Assembly: GCF_025460805.1 (NCBI RefSeq)
Contig: NZ_JAMXFJ010000014.1
Span: 1 to 64,000 of the forward strand
DNA length: 64,000 bases
Origin: Microvirga sesbaniae
GTDB taxonomy: Bacteria > Pseudomonadota > Alphaproteobacteria > Rhizobiales > Beijerinckiaceae
Direction of reading: 5' to 3'
The notes beneath the pieces were generated by a model, which was given only the letters and a program-made list of their open reading frames with translations, had not been told where the DNA came from and made no database searches. The translations under genes and the position numbers were made by a program. Below are positions 17,064 to 25,872 of this stretch, piece by piece (position 1 is the stretch's first letter; every line of letters starts with the position of its first letter).

Positions 17064-18128
17064 GTGGAACAGCTTGCTCTGTTTTCGTTTCCTGAACTCC
17101 CGCCGCCGATTGAGGTTTTCGAAGACAGCACGGCTCTCGCTCGTCCAGACTTCACCTCATACGACTACGTACTCATAGCGTTTTCCGGCGGGAAAGATTC
17201 GCTGGCCTGCCTTTGCGTAATCATTGAAAATCTTATCGAAGCCGGCGTTCCTCTTGAGAGAGTCGAACTATGGCATCATGATATCGATGGCCGCGAGGGA
17301 TCGTCTTTGATGGACTGGCCGGTTACTCGCGCGTACTGCGAAGCCGTTGCCAAGGCGTTTGGGCTCAAACTCTACTTCTCCTGGCGCGAAGGCGGCTTCG
17401 AGCGCGAAATGCTGCGTGAGAACAGCCGCACCGCGCCTACACATTTTGAAACGCCCAACGGCCTCAGAAGTGGTGGGGGACAGGGCGGAAAATTTGGTAC
17501 CCGCCGGAAGTTCCCGCAGGTCAGCGCCGACCTCTCCGTGAGGTGGTGTTCGAGCAGCCTCAAGGTGGACATTTCTTCGATGGCGATCACCAATCAAGAT
17601 CGCTTTCTCGGAAAACGAACCCTGTTTGTCACTGGAGAAAGGGCCCAAGAATCCGCAGCCCGGTCGAAATACCTGACTTTCGAGCCGCACAGGACTGATC
17701 GTCGAAACGGCACCCGCCGGATGCGCCATGTGGATCATTGGCGTCCAATCCACGGCTGGAAGGAAGAGCAGGTTTGGGCCATCATCGAGAAGTTTAGCGT
17801 CCGGCCTCATCCTGCCTATGATGCTGGTTTCGGCAGAGTTTCGTGCATGAATTGTATCTTCATGTCAGCCAACCAAGCCGCGACGATCCAAGCCTTCGCT
17901 CCCGAGAAACTCGCGCCAGTTGCTGCCTACGAACAGGAATTCGGCTGCACGATCCATCGGACTCTGACCGTCCTAGAACGCGCGGCCAAAGGCACTCCCT
18001 ATGAAGCTGCCTCGGAGGCCTCCATGGAACGCTGCCTGTCCGAAAGCTTCGACGAGCCCATGATCCTGCCTCCTGGCCAGTGGAAGCTGCCCGCAGGTGC
18101 CTTCGGCGAATGTGCCGGCCCAACGTGA
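17064..18128 (+). CDS. PP-loop PAPS-reductase-family protein (phage/DndC-like)
   Basis: The SGGKDS PP-loop (about residues 40-45) binds ATP for adenylation chemistry. The RWCSSSLK block (about 161-168) and the VSCMNCIFMS block (about 258-267) are the conserved cysteine-bearing motifs of the phosphoadenosine phosphosulfate reductase family, which includes DndC of DNA phosphorothioation and many phage proteins. The start is the GTG at 17064 with AGGAG 8 bases before. The N-terminus MEQLALFSF fits the beta-clamp pattern Q-x-x-L-F. No cysteine desulfurase or other dnd gene is present, and no cys genes, so sulfate assimilation is unlikely. A role in nucleic-acid modification is inferred from the methyltransferase neighbours. 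Confidence 0.75.
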   Translation: MEQLALFSFPELPPPIEVFEDSTALARPDFTSYDYVLIAFSGGKDSLACLCVIIENLIEAGVPLERVELWHHDIDGREGSSLMDWPVTRAYCEAVAKAFGLKLYFSWREGGFEREMLRENSRTAPTHFETPNGLRSGGGQGGKFGTRRKFPQVSADLSVRWCSSSLKVDISSMAITNQDRFLGKRTLFVTGERAQESAARSKYLTFEPHRTDRRNGTRRMRHVDHWRPIHGWKEEQVWAIIEKFSVRPHPAYDAGFGRVSCMNCIFMSANQAATIQAFAPEKLAPVAAYEQEFGCTIHRTLTVLERAAKGTPYEAASEASMERCLSESFDEPMILPPGQWKLPAGAFGECAGPT

Positions 18129-18136
18129 GATCCCGC

Positions 18137-18763
18137 ATGAACCGCATTATCAGATCGTACATCGCCATGATGTGCGGACCCGACGGCCTTGAGCAGACGG
18201 TTACCATAGAGGTCGAAAGCCGCCCGGATACTCCGATGCGGGACGATGCCGGGGACATTCTCCAGGCCGCTCAAAAGCGATGTGCTGCCGGAGTCGTCGA
18301 CTACGACAGCTTCAATTCGGATAGCGAGTACCTGAATATGGTCGACGCCAGGGCCGCTGAGTACCACGTCGTTTCTATCCGGAAACCAGGTCAACCCGTT
18401 AGGTTCGCCTACGAAGGTTATGTCGGTGAGAACGACGAGGCAGTCTTCAGCGGCCCGGTTATCGCTGTTGACACCGACGAAGCCGACTTCGCCGCTCGCT
18501 GGGGGATCGCTCTCCAAGCAGGAACCCTGAAAGGGAGCGCCTTTTTCGATCCGGAACTCTTTTCCGAGGCTCTGGAATCCGTCGAGGTTGTCCGCTGCAG
18601 CGATCACCCTGTCAGCCTCCCGGAACTCGTCAGCAGCGCTCGCACCCTCATAGCCGCCCATGAACGTGGCGAGCCAATCTCTGACTTGATCGACGAGCTC
18701 GCGGTTCTGACCGCCCTTGTCCCCATCCACACTCCAGAAGCCGCACCTGCAGCGAAGGACTGA
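18137..18763 (+). CDS. Hypothetical protein, paralogue of 19271-20146
   Basis: The ATG at 18137, nine bases after the previous stop, is chosen over an earlier ATG at 18080 that would overlap the PP-loop gene by 48 bases. The 208-residue protein shares the block RKPGQPVRF...EG and a following IAVD...ADFAARW stretch with the 19271 protein, plus a similar N-terminus (IRSYIAM versus IREYVVL), so the two are diverged duplicates. The function is unknown. Confidence 0.6.
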   Translation: MNRIIRSYIAMMCGPDGLEQTVTIEVESRPDTPMRDDAGDILQAAQKRCAAGVVDYDSFNSDSEYLNMVDARAAEYHVVSIRKPGQPVRFAYEGYVGENDEAVFSGPVIAVDTDEADFAARWGIALQAGTLKGSAFFDPELFSEALESVEVVRCSDHPVSLPELVSSARTLIAAHERGEPISDLIDELAVLTALVPIHTPEAAPAAKD

Positions 18764-18768
18764 TCGCT

Positions 18769-19227
18769 ATGACCAGCTATTTCATTGACGTGCGCTTTGA
18801 ACGCCAATTGAGTGATGATCTTCCCATTTTGAACCTGCCGGATGCCGTAGTCCGCGACGAACGACGCCTCGGCGGCCACCTCGTTCGTCAATTTGTTCTC
18901 GAACTCCAGGAGGCCTACGACACCTCATCGGTTGCAGGACACTTCGAGGTGGAGCGGGTCGTTCTCAGCTCCGGTGAGGACATCTGGCGTCATGGCGACC
19001 CTGTTCCCCCGTATTCGCTGGAAGAGGCCGTCGCGGAACTCCTGCCTGAGATCGACAAGGTGAAGGGGAGCCTTCCCGAAGAGGTTCAGCACCGCCTCGC
19101 GAAGGTGGCTAAGCTCCTGTCCGTCACGCCGGCTGTTCCGCAGGCACAAGCGCCCTCCGGGGAGGAAGGCACGCCGATGGATCTTTCTCCGATCGCCCGT
19201 ATCCCGGCTCCCGCCGTCGCAGCCTGA
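18769..19227 (+). CDS. Hypothetical protein
   Basis: The 152-residue acidic protein lies between the two paralogues 18137 and 19271, five bases after the previous stop. The N-terminal 60 residues are alpha/beta, the middle is helical and the end is a proline/alanine-rich tail. No family is recognised. Confidence 0.55.
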   Translation: MTSYFIDVRFERQLSDDLPILNLPDAVVRDERRLGGHLVRQFVLELQEAYDTSSVAGHFEVERVVLSSGEDIWRHGDPVPPYSLEEAVAELLPEIDKVKGSLPEEVQHRLAKVAKLLSVTPAVPQAQAPSGEEGTPMDLSPIARIPAPAVAA

Positions 19228-19270
19228 CTTGTTTCGGGCCCCGTCCTGAATTCCACCTCAAAGGGTTCCC

Positions 19271-20146
19271 ATGACACCCGCAGCACAAGAAACCGCCATC
19301 CGCGAATACGTGGTCCTTTTCGAGGGCGGCGACGCTCCCGTCCATGTCAAGTTGGATGTTCCAGCTCGGCGCCCGATGATCGATAACTTCCTCCCAGCGG
19401 TCGCCAAAGCCCGCGAGCTGAACTCTGCCTTCGATGCCGACGCCGAGACCCGCCGCATTACGGCATTCCGTAAGGCCGGGACGCCTGTCCGCTACAAGGT
19501 CGAGGGGGAATATACGAACGGCGGAACACCTCCGACCTGGACCGATGCAGTCTACGCGGTGGATGATGAGTGCGCCGAATTTCAGTGCAAAATGGCGGTT
19601 GCCATCAATGAAGGTTGCTCGTTCACGAACCTGGTCGATCTCCGTAAGTCGATGATCCTGATCCCGGTCATCCACTTGGAGCAGGAGCCGTACTCTAAGG
19701 ACGACATCACAGCTGCTCTTGCCAACTTCCTGTCGGCTTACAATGCCGGCGAAAATGTCGTCAACCACGTCGCCTCCCTGACCCTCATGGCGGAAACCTG
19801 TGGCCACAATGTCTGGAAGCCAGGTCCTTCCGCCCCGCCGAGAGGATTGACGCCCCGGTTCGGCGAAGAGGCCTACAACAGGATCATCGAAACCCCAATC
19901 CGGGCCATCGACTTCCGCCTCGTCCTTGAGCCCTCAAGCGGGTTAGCGAGCGTCACCAACCGCGAAGACGACGGACACATTCCGACGGACGACAGCGCGG
20001 CCTACGCCCAGGTGCTAAGTGCAGCTCCCAGGATGGCCCATGCGATCCGGCGGGCGCTCCCTTGGATTGAGGAGACCGGCATCGCAGATTCCGATCCTCC
20101 CGAGTACCTCGCCTTGAGAAACGCCCTCGACAGGGCAATCGGCTGA
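19271..20146 (+). CDS. Hypothetical protein, paralogue of 18137-18763 with C-terminal extension
   Basis: Of 291 residues, the first 190 or so match the 18137 product in order and motif (RKAGTPVRYKVEG, then YAVDDECAEFQCKMAVA). A further 100 residues (DSAAYAQVLSAAPRMAHAIR and on) look like a helical module often found as a stand-alone phage or plasmid protein. The function is unknown. It follows 18769 in the same run. Confidence 0.6.
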   Translation: MTPAAQETAIREYVVLFEGGDAPVHVKLDVPARRPMIDNFLPAVAKARELNSAFDADAETRRITAFRKAGTPVRYKVEGEYTNGGTPPTWTDAVYAVDDECAEFQCKMAVAINEGCSFTNLVDLRKSMILIPVIHLEQEPYSKDDITAALANFLSAYNAGENVVNHVASLTLMAETCGHNVWKPGPSAPPRGLTPRFGEEAYNRIIETPIRAIDFRLVLEPSSGLASVTNREDDGHIPTDDSAAYAQVLSAAPRMAHAIRRALPWIEETGIADSDPPEYLALRNALDRAIG

Positions 20147-20168
20147 AACCAGATCCCCGGAGGACATC

Positions 20169-20570
20169 ATGAGCGCAGTTTCTCTCTTCTCGACACCGGA
20201 AGTCATCGAGGAATACGCCAAGCCGGATCAGGACATCTTCGGAAACCCGATCCAGGTCGGAGCCACGGTCCGCACCTTCAATCTAGCGACGTTGCTCAAT
20301 GATGGCCGCGTCTATGGGATGGATACCCGGATTACCGCCTCGAACAGAGTGGATTTCATTGAGGGCAAAGTAGTCGCCATAGGCGAGGTCGTGCACGAAG
20401 GCTGCCCCCGGTACACGATCCAGATCACCCGTGAGTGCTATGGCGCCGCAGGGGTCGACACTTCCGACGTCTGCTATGGCGTTGGTCACTTGGTCTACCC
20501 GCCGGTCAACGGCACCCCGAAGTCTCTCGGAGGGGTCACCTTCGGGGTAGTCGCTATCGGTCCAGTGTAG
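20169..20570 (+). CDS. Hypothetical protein, last gene of the run
   Basis: The 133-residue beta-rich protein has a GGAGG before the ATG. It starts MSAVSLFSTPEVIEEYAK, a short LF-containing terminus like others in this region but without the leading Q. The protein ends just before a strong terminator. The family is unknown. Confidence 0.55.
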   Translation: MSAVSLFSTPEVIEEYAKPDQDIFGNPIQVGATVRTFNLATLLNDGRVYGMDTRITASNRVDFIEGKVVAIGEVVHEGCPRYTIQITRECYGAAGVDTSDVCYGVGHLVYPPVNGTPKSLGGVTFGVVAIGPV

Positions 20571-20595
20571 CGGCGGTTCGCTTGCCACAAAAAGA

Positions 20596-20628
20596 AAGGC
20601 GCCCCTCCCAGTAGGGGCGCCTTCCGTT
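20596..20628. terminator. Bidirectional terminator between convergent genes
   Basis: AAGGCGCCCCT (20596-20606) pairs perfectly with AGGGGCGCCTT (20613-20623). It is followed by CCGTTTT on the forward strand and, read backwards, by TCTTTTTG. It separates the forward run ending at 20570 from the reverse chemoreceptor gene. Confidence 0.85.
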
Positions 20629-20705
20629 TTCAGCTCACCGCGGGAGCGGGCCGCCCGACGAACTGGGGTTCGCCGGAATTCGCCATATAGCTCCGAAAGC
20701 TTGCC

Positions 20706-22403
20706 TTAAGCTGCCTTCACGCCCCGGAGGAACTGGCCGACTTCGTCGCCGAGGCTGTTGGAATGGCGAGCCAGTTCCTGAGCAGCACTCAGGACCTGAG
20801 AGGCCGCCGCCCCGGTCTCGCCGGCACCCCGGCGCACATCGCCGATGTTCCCGGTCACATGCTCGGTGCCACGAGCAGCCTCCTGGACGTTACGGGCGAT
20901 CTCGCCCGTGGCTGCGCCTTGCTCTTCCATGGCGGCCGCGATCGAAGTCGAGATCTGGGACATCTCCCCGATGGTCTGGGTGATCGTCTGGATCGCCTGG
21001 ACCGCCTCGCGGGTCGCCTGCTGCACCGACGCGATCTGCTGCGAGATCTCGTCCGTGGCCTTCGCCGTCTGGTTGGCAAGCTCCTTCACCTCGGAAGCCA
21101 CAACCGCAAAGCCCTTACCCGCTTCACCGGCACGCGCAGCCTCAATGGTGGCGTTGAGCGCCAGCAGGTTGGTCTGGCCTGCCACCGAGTTGATCAAGGC
21201 AATAACATTGCCAATCCTCTCGGCCGTGGCAGCAAGCTGCTGAACGATCGTATCGGTACGCTGGGCGTCCTGAACCGCGCGCTCGGCAATCCGCGAGGAT
21301 TGGGTCACCTGGGAGGCGATTTCCCGGATCGAGATCGACAACTCCTCCGTGGCCGCAGCCACCGTCTGCACATTGGCCGAGGTCTGCTCGGCCGCCGAGG
21401 CGGCGCTGACCGTCTGGTTGTTGGTCTGGTCGGCGATGGACGTCATGGTTTGGGCGGTCGCCTCCATTTCGGTCGCAGCCGAGGCCAGCCCCTGGGTCAT
21501 GGCCGAGACATTGCGCTCGAAGTCCTTGGTCAGCTGATCAAGGACCTGGGCCCGGCGCATCTTGGCCTCATCCTCGGCCGCCTGCTCCGCCGCCAGGCGG
21601 CGCGCCTCGATGGCGTTGTCCTTGAACACCTGCAGCGAGCGGGCGAGTGCCCCGACTTCGTCTTTGCGCTCAGTGCCGGTCACAGGAATATCAAGCTCCC
21701 CTCCGGCCAAGCGACCCATCGCTCCTGTCATCGATCCCAGTGGACGGGCCACGCCCAAGAGGACAATCGAGCAGATCAGGCCGATAGCCACTGCAATGCC
21801 GCCCGCGGCAGAACCGATCAGCCACCATCTGGTGCTCAAGGCATCGTCATTCGCTTGGTCTTTGGCTTGGTTCAGTTCGAGAGCGATACCCTCGACGCTC
21901 ATGGTAATCTGATCCCGCAGAGCACGGCGCAGATCACGCGCGGAGCCATTCGTAATCTCGGTAGCCTTGCCGTCGTTGCCTGCCATGGAGGCAGCAAGGC
22001 TCTGTTCCAGCAATTTGAAGTAGTTGAGAGTGGCATCCCGTAGATTCTCATTGAGCTTACGGAATTCCGCAGAGCTCGAAGAATCTACAATCCAATTAAG
22101 ATCGTCCGTTGCCTTCTTGGTTGCGGTCTTAAAAGCGTTATCCACGCTTTTGACGCGCTCCGGTAGATTCTTGGGCGTCAGGATCATGCTTTTTTCCTGA
22201 ATCGACGCCTCATTGATCTGCGTATTAACGCTCTGAACCATGCTCAGGCGCTTGGCGTCACTGTCGACAATGCGCTGGGTGTCCGCAGCCATGTCATCAA
22301 GGCCTGACACGGCCATCACGATTAGGCCAATAGCAATCGCAACAAAGACCACGACCGGAATGGCGATCTTCGTAAGGATCTTCAGATTATTGAGGAGTCT
22401 CAT
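20706..22403 (-). CDS. Methyl-accepting chemotaxis protein
   Basis: The start at 22403 gives [20 protein letters not shown], a basic head and first membrane helix; a start 19 codons earlier would add a basic stretch and is less likely. A periplasmic four-helix-bundle sensor domain (about 35-190) is followed by the second membrane helix ([20 protein letters not shown]), a HAMP domain, and a long coiled-coil signalling domain. The signalling tip contains the canonical block [20 protein letters not shown], where CheA and CheW dock. It lacks the C-terminal pentapeptide for CheR. No che genes are nearby, so it would feed a chemotaxis system encoded elsewhere. Confidence 0.92.
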   Translation of the reverse strand: MRLLNNLKILTKIAIPVVVFVAIAIGLIVMAVSGLDDMAADTQRIVDSDAKRLSMVQSVNTQINEASIQEKSMILTPKNLPERVKSVDNAFKTATKKATDDLNWIVDSSSSAEFRKLNENLRDATLNYFKLLEQSLAASMAGNDGKATEITNGSARDLRRALRDQITMSVEGIALELNQAKDQANDDALSTRWWLIGSAAGGIAVAIGLICSIVLLGVARPLGSMTGAMGRLAGGELDIPVTGTERKDEVGALARSLQVFKDNAIEARRLAAEQAAEDEAKMRRAQVLDQLTKDFERNVSAMTQGLASAATEMEATAQTMTSIADQTNNQTVSAASAAEQTSANVQTVAAATEELSISIREIASQVTQSSRIAERAVQDAQRTDTIVQQLAATAERIGNVIALINSVAGQTNLLALNATIEAARAGEAGKGFAVVASEVKELANQTAKATDEISQQIASVQQATREAVQAIQTITQTIGEMSQISTSIAAAMEEQGAATGEIARNVQEAARGTEHVTGNIGDVRRGAGETGAAASQVLSAAQELARHSNSLGDEVGQFLRGVKAA

Positions 22404-22650
22404 CGTCTTTCGTTGGCCCGCTCGCATCGCCGCGAGAAGCGCACGCCCCCTGACGCGCATAAATCAGGCGGGGCAAAAATTCGTCATAGACGTGAAGAAG
22501 ACATTAAGCTTACCGCTAAATCTTAGCTGAATAATTTCTCTACGTACTTCCCCTTATCTTCAATTGCGCCGTTTTGGGTCTGAAATTCTAAACACGCTGT
22601 TCATGTTTAGACATGAACTATTCCATTCATGTCCCCAGAAAGGATTGCGT

Positions 22651-22986
22651 ATGCGCAGGCTCAACTACGACACGCTGAATATCATCGTTGCCGTTCAGCG
22701 CCTCCGGAGCTTCATGATCGCCGACAGCGCCATCCGAGAAGCCGCCGGCCACGAGTCGCCAAGCTGGTTCAAGTCGGCGGAATCCTACTACTCCGAGATT
22801 CCGGATTGCGTGATGAAGGTCGCCGGGCTGCACAAGAACCGCAGCGACTTCGAGAAGGTTCTGAACTTCGAGGTCACGGACGAGATGCTGAAGACGAACC
22901 ACAACAAGCTGTCGATATTCGAATTCCCGGCAGATGATCGCGACGAGTACCGCGCTGAGACGGGAGTAGTCGCCGTCGCATCATGA
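22651..22986 (+). CDS. Hypothetical protein
   Basis: The ATG at 22651 follows GAAAGGA and is preferred to an in-frame ATG 29 codons upstream. The 111-residue helical protein has no recognised domain. Its stop overlaps the next ATG by four bases (ATGA), so it is translationally coupled with 22983. It is the first gene of the 22.6-32.7 kb run. Confidence 0.6.
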   Translation: MRRLNYDTLNIIVAVQRLRSFMIADSAIREAAGHESPSWFKSAESYYSEIPDCVMKVAGLHKNRSDFEKVLNFEVTDEMLKTNHNKLSIFEFPADDRDEYRAETGVVAVAS

Positions 22987-23354
22987 CCCGGCCCCACGAC
23001 ATCAAGGCGCCCGACGGCTACCTCCTCGGCGGCCTTCGGCGGGTCCGGAACGACGGTACCATCCTCTTCCAGCGCGGGTGGTGGAAAGCTCCGGCCGAGT
23101 GGATCGGCAAGGAAGTCTGGGTACACGAGGACGAATTGGGAAGTCCTGGCATGCGCGACCGGGAGGTGATTATCAGGGCCGCTCCTCCAGGTGTCTACAT
23201 CGCGACCGCAATCCTCGAGGGTGTTGCTGTCGTCTGCCATCGCACGGATCGGCCGGACGCGAAACTCGGATGGCGCGATCCCGTCAAACTGGCATGGGCA
23301 AACCGCCACAATGAGGCTCCGGCTCCTAAGCCTGAAACGGCAGATACCCAGTAA
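22983..23354 (+). CDS. Hypothetical protein
   Basis: This 123-residue basic, beta-rich protein starts inside the stop of 22651 (ATGA overlap). It contains FQRGWWKAPAEWIGKEVW, a tryptophan-rich block. No known family is recognised. Confidence 0.55.
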   Translation: MTRPHDIKAPDGYLLGGLRRVRNDGTILFQRGWWKAPAEWIGKEVWVHEDELGSPGMRDREVIIRAAPPGVYIATAILEGVAVVCHRTDRPDAKLGWRDPVKLAWANRHNEAPAPKPETADTQ

Positions 23355-23406
23355 GGACGGAGTTCTGGATTCTTCGACGGGCAAAGGCAGTTAAGGATCC
23401 CCAAAA

Positions 23407-23781
23407 ATGATTCAGCATGGCACGGCCCCTTTCCTCGAATGCTCCAGCCGCGGAGATCGCCGCTTCAGTGCCTTCGCGGCCCGGCTCAAGGGCCGTGGAA
23501 ACAAGTCCATTGAAGAGATCTATCAGGCCGCAAAGCGTTTCCAGGACGGTTCGACCGGCTTGGCCTGGCGCGAAGCCAAAGGCAAGCGTGCCGTGAATGC
23601 CGACGAGGTGAGGGCGCTCTACTCGGTGCTCTGGGATGAATACGTCGCCGAGAACCCGCACCTCCTGCCGGTTCTGACGAGCGCCAGCGGCCTGCAGGAC
23701 CTGTTCGGTCAGGCCGGCCACGCCTGCCAAGCAACTGAGCTCTGGCGCATTCGATGCGCCGCGCTGGGGCTTCTCGCATAG
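23407..23781 (+). CDS. Conserved hypothetical protein of phages and plasmids
   Basis: The 124-residue protein has the blocks SSRGDRRFSAFAARLKGRG, SIEEIYQAAKRF and LWDEYVAENPHLLPVL. I remember the same order of motifs in uncharacterised proteins of phages and large plasmids, but no function is known to me. The start is the ATG at 23407. The next gene starts 13 bases after its stop. Confidence 0.65.
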   Translation: MIQHGTAPFLECSSRGDRRFSAFAARLKGRGNKSIEEIYQAAKRFQDGSTGLAWREAKGKRAVNADEVRALYSVLWDEYVAENPHLLPVLTSASGLQDLFGQAGHACQATELWRIRCAALGLLA

Positions 23782-23794
23782 ATTAGAGGCAATC

Positions 23795-24100
23795 ATGACA
23801 GAATGTCCCGCGCTCTCCACCCTCGCACGGAAAGCCCTCGATGTGCTGAGACGGGGTGGGGAGTTCCGTTACGCCCTTGAGACCAACAGCTTCACAAAGC
23901 GTGAGCAGTTTAAGGCACGCCTCAGGACCGCCTCCGGCCGGACAGTTCGCGGCATCGGCATTAGCACGATGTATGAACTGAAGGGTCAGGGACTAATCGC
24001 GCCCGCAAACAGCACATCGGTATCCACCTATTACCGCTTGAACCCGTCGCCCTGCAGTAATCACGCAGGCGAAATTAACAATTGTGCGTCTCAGGGGTAG
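23795..24100 (+). CDS. Hypothetical small protein
   Basis: The 101-residue basic protein has a GAGGCAATC site before the ATG. The middle part (LDVLRRGGEFRYALETN) resembles a small winged-helix start, but this is weak. It is probably co-transcribed with 23407. Confidence 0.55.
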   Translation: MTECPALSTLARKALDVLRRGGEFRYALETNSFTKREQFKARLRTASGRTVRGIGISTMYELKGQGLIAPANSTSVSTYYRLNPSPCSNHAGEINNCASQG

Positions 24101-24181
24101 AATCGAGAGACGAATTCTGGTATTGAAGCTGCCCCGCGGATCTTCCGCTCGGTTCACAGCCACAGCCAGAGGAGGCGTTAC

Positions 24182-24304
24182 ATGTCTATGCGACTTTGCA
24201 CGTACCAACGCGCCGCTTTCCTCGTCATGACCTATGCTGCTGGTGGCTCCCATGAAACCGACCGTCTTCCCTCTGCCCTTGGTAGGGTTCGCCTTCCGCT
24301 TTGA
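24182..24304 (+). CDS. 40-residue ORF with a very strong ribosome binding site, possible leader
   Basis: AGAGGAGG lies 6 bases before the ATG at 24182, the strongest such site in this region. The frame gives MSMRLCTYQRAAFLVMTYAA and 20 more residues and stops at 24304. It overlaps the first 50-70 bases of the 24234 frame. It could be a leader peptide coupling translation of that gene, or the real gene itself. No homologue is known to me. Confidence 0.4.
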   Translation: MSMRLCTYQRAAFLVMTYAAGGSHETDRLPSALGRVRLPL

Positions 24305-24467
24305 ACTCCTTCGCGTGCCGCGTAGGCCTGCGAACGATCACAAGCGACCTCTAGCAACAGCCGAACTCGATCATCTCCTGCGCCACGAACTCAAGCAGGC
24401 GCTGCGTAACGAACTCAACCCGCATATGCTGCGTGATGTTGGTGTCGACCGCAGCCGAGCCGAGTGA
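24234..24467 (+). CDS. Small DUF1127-like protein
   Basis: The C-terminal half reads ELNPHMLRDVGVDRSRAE. The L-R-D-[IV]-G-[LV]-x-R signature is that of DUF1127, a family of short Arg-rich proteins in alphaproteobacteria linked to RNA turnover and phosphate or carbon metabolism. The N-terminal half is not typical. The start may be the ATG at 24234 or 24252; neither has a strong ribosome binding site, but the strong site of the overlapping 24182 ORF could couple translation. Confidence 0.5.
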   Translation: MLLVAPMKPTVFPLPLVGFAFRFELLRVPRRPANDHKRPLATAELDHLLRHELKQALRNELNPHMLRDVGVDRSRAE

Positions 24468-24713
24468 TGTTTCGACGGTGCGGTCCAGTGATCCCGCTCG
24501 GAACTGATGATGTGCGCCGCCACACAGTGGTGCGTCGTGCGTGCATCTACAAAGAACGTGCGATGCCGGAACACATCGCACGCGCCCTGGTGGGAGGTCT
24601 GGTGCTCAGCCTCCTGCCGGGGCAATTCTGCTTATGCACAGCCTGATGTTGAACCGACGAGGCACTTGGCGTATTATCTTGCCGTGGTGTTGCAACCGGC
24701 ATCACAACAATTC

Positions 24714-24765
24714 GCCCTGACAGTGAGCTCCGCACGGCTATCTCTGTCAGGGCGTTTTCGTTTGA
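24714..24765 (+). terminator. Long-stem terminator-like hairpin
   Basis: CGCCCTGACAG (24714-24724) pairs perfectly with CTGTCAGGGCG (24745-24755) over a 20-base loop, followed by TTTTCGTTTG. It lies about 250 bases after the 24467 stop in a region with no convincing gene. Confidence 0.6.
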
Positions 24766-24830
24766 GCAGCGTTGACGGAATTGCAACCGCTGCCTATCTC
24801 CCCACTGTGGTGTCATTCCCTTGGACCACG

Positions 24831-24876
24831 AACGCCTTGGTCGAGGTTTCCAAGACAGCACCTCTGCCAAGGCGTT
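24831..24876. repeat. Imperfect inverted repeat in gene-free stretch
   Basis: AACGCCTTGG (24831-24840) pairs with CCAAGGCGTT (24867-24876), and AGGT (24844-24847) pairs with ACCT (24860-24863), with a symmetric three-by-three internal loop. No T-run follows. Apart from this and the hairpin at 24714, the 24468-25011 stretch holds no gene I can support; a short hydrophobic frame at 24563-24646 is doubtful. Confidence 0.5.
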
Positions 24877-25011
24877 GCTCTGCGTCTCGCAGACTGCCGA
24901 GCATACGCTCTGCTCCCGATCTCACCTGATGCGCCAAACGTTCACTCCGCCCGGAGTTTGAGCGCGCATGGGCATGTTCACACCCTTCGTTATCGCTCCC
25001 AAGGAGGATCA

Positions 25012-25221
25012 GTGACCTACTTCACCAACACCAGCCTTCGCCTTCTCGAAATGGCATCGACCAAGGCCAACACCGAATTCTCGCCGTGGTGGCTGGCTCT
25101 GAACGGAGAGTTGGCCAAGCGAAAGCTCCCCGAAGCCCGCTATGGCGATGCTCGGGACTATTACGAGACCGGCCATTCTCCGGAAACGGCGGCCGATGAC
25201 ATCCTCGCGACTGCCACGTAA
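25012..25221 (+). CDS. Hypothetical small protein
   Basis: The GTG at 25012 has AAGGAGGATCA just in front, an excellent site. The 69-residue product includes FSPWWLALNGELAKRKLPEA and SPETAADDILA and looks well folded and helical. A longer reading from 24772 would include poor low-complexity sequence and is rejected. The family is unknown. Confidence 0.6.
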   Translation: MTYFTNTSLRLLEMASTKANTEFSPWWLALNGELAKRKLPEARYGDARDYYETGHSPETAADDILATAT

Positions 25222-25312
25222 AGCATTACCTCAGGCGTAATCGACCCGATGCTGCGTCTCCTCCATGGTCCTCATGCCGGGATTACCCCAGCCCACCATC
25301 AGGAGACATCTC

Positions 25313-25678
25313 ATGACCGACGCCACCTCAATCGCCAACCGCTACATCGCTCTCTGGAATGAGACGAATGCCAACCGTCGGCAGGCGCTGCTGGCCGATC
25401 TCTGGACCGACGATGGTACTTACATCGACCCACTGATGCAGGGCAGCGGCCACAACCAGATCGGCGCCCTCATCAGCGCCGTGCACGAGCGCTTCCCCGG
25501 CTTTCGCTTCGCGCTGGTCGGTCAGCCCGACGGCCATGGCAGCAACGTCCGGTTCTCGTGGCAGCTCGGGCCAGAAGGGGTGGACGGGCCGATCAAGGGC
25601 ACCGACTTTGCCACTCTGGACAATGGGCGCCTGAAGGAGGTCGTGGGTTTCCTCGACCAGGTTCCTGCAGCAGCCTAA
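25313..25678 (+). CDS. SnoaL-like (NTF2-fold) protein
   Basis: The ATG at 25313 with AGGAGA before it gives a 121-residue protein. It begins with a helix and a WNETN...LADLWTDDGTYIDP block, continues with GHNQIGALISAVHERFPGFRF, and ends in strands. This is the SnoaL/nuclear transport factor 2-like fold, a cone that binds small hydrophobic ligands. Substrates are not predictable. It sits in a plasmid-type run without biosynthesis genes, so it may be a stand-alone acquisition. Confidence 0.8.
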   Translation: MTDATSIANRYIALWNETNANRRQALLADLWTDDGTYIDPLMQGSGHNQIGALISAVHERFPGFRFALVGQPDGHGSNVRFSWQLGPEGVDGPIKGTDFATLDNGRLKEVVGFLDQVPAAA

Positions 25679-25872
25679 CACTCTTCCCCCTCAAGCGTTC
25701 AAGAGGCTGGTCCCGATTGAGTTCGGGTCAGCCTTTTTCTTTTCCAATTCTGCTCATCTGCCAGTCGGCATTTCTCAATCCCCAAGAGAAGAATCTCGAC
25801 GGCGCGGGCTCGACGCAGGGTCGATCGAACCGCAACCCACCCTTACCGGCACAAAGTTGACCGGAGGATCCC

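Noticed and set aside
20763..22043. 426-codon forward frame antisense to the chemoreceptor
   Set aside because: The reverse strand encodes a complete methyl-accepting protein; the forward frame is a shadow.
24820..24885. Integron attC site
   Set aside because: The inverted repeat is long enough, but the R-Y-Y-Y-A-A-C and G-T-T-R-R-R-Y ends are not present and no integrase is near.
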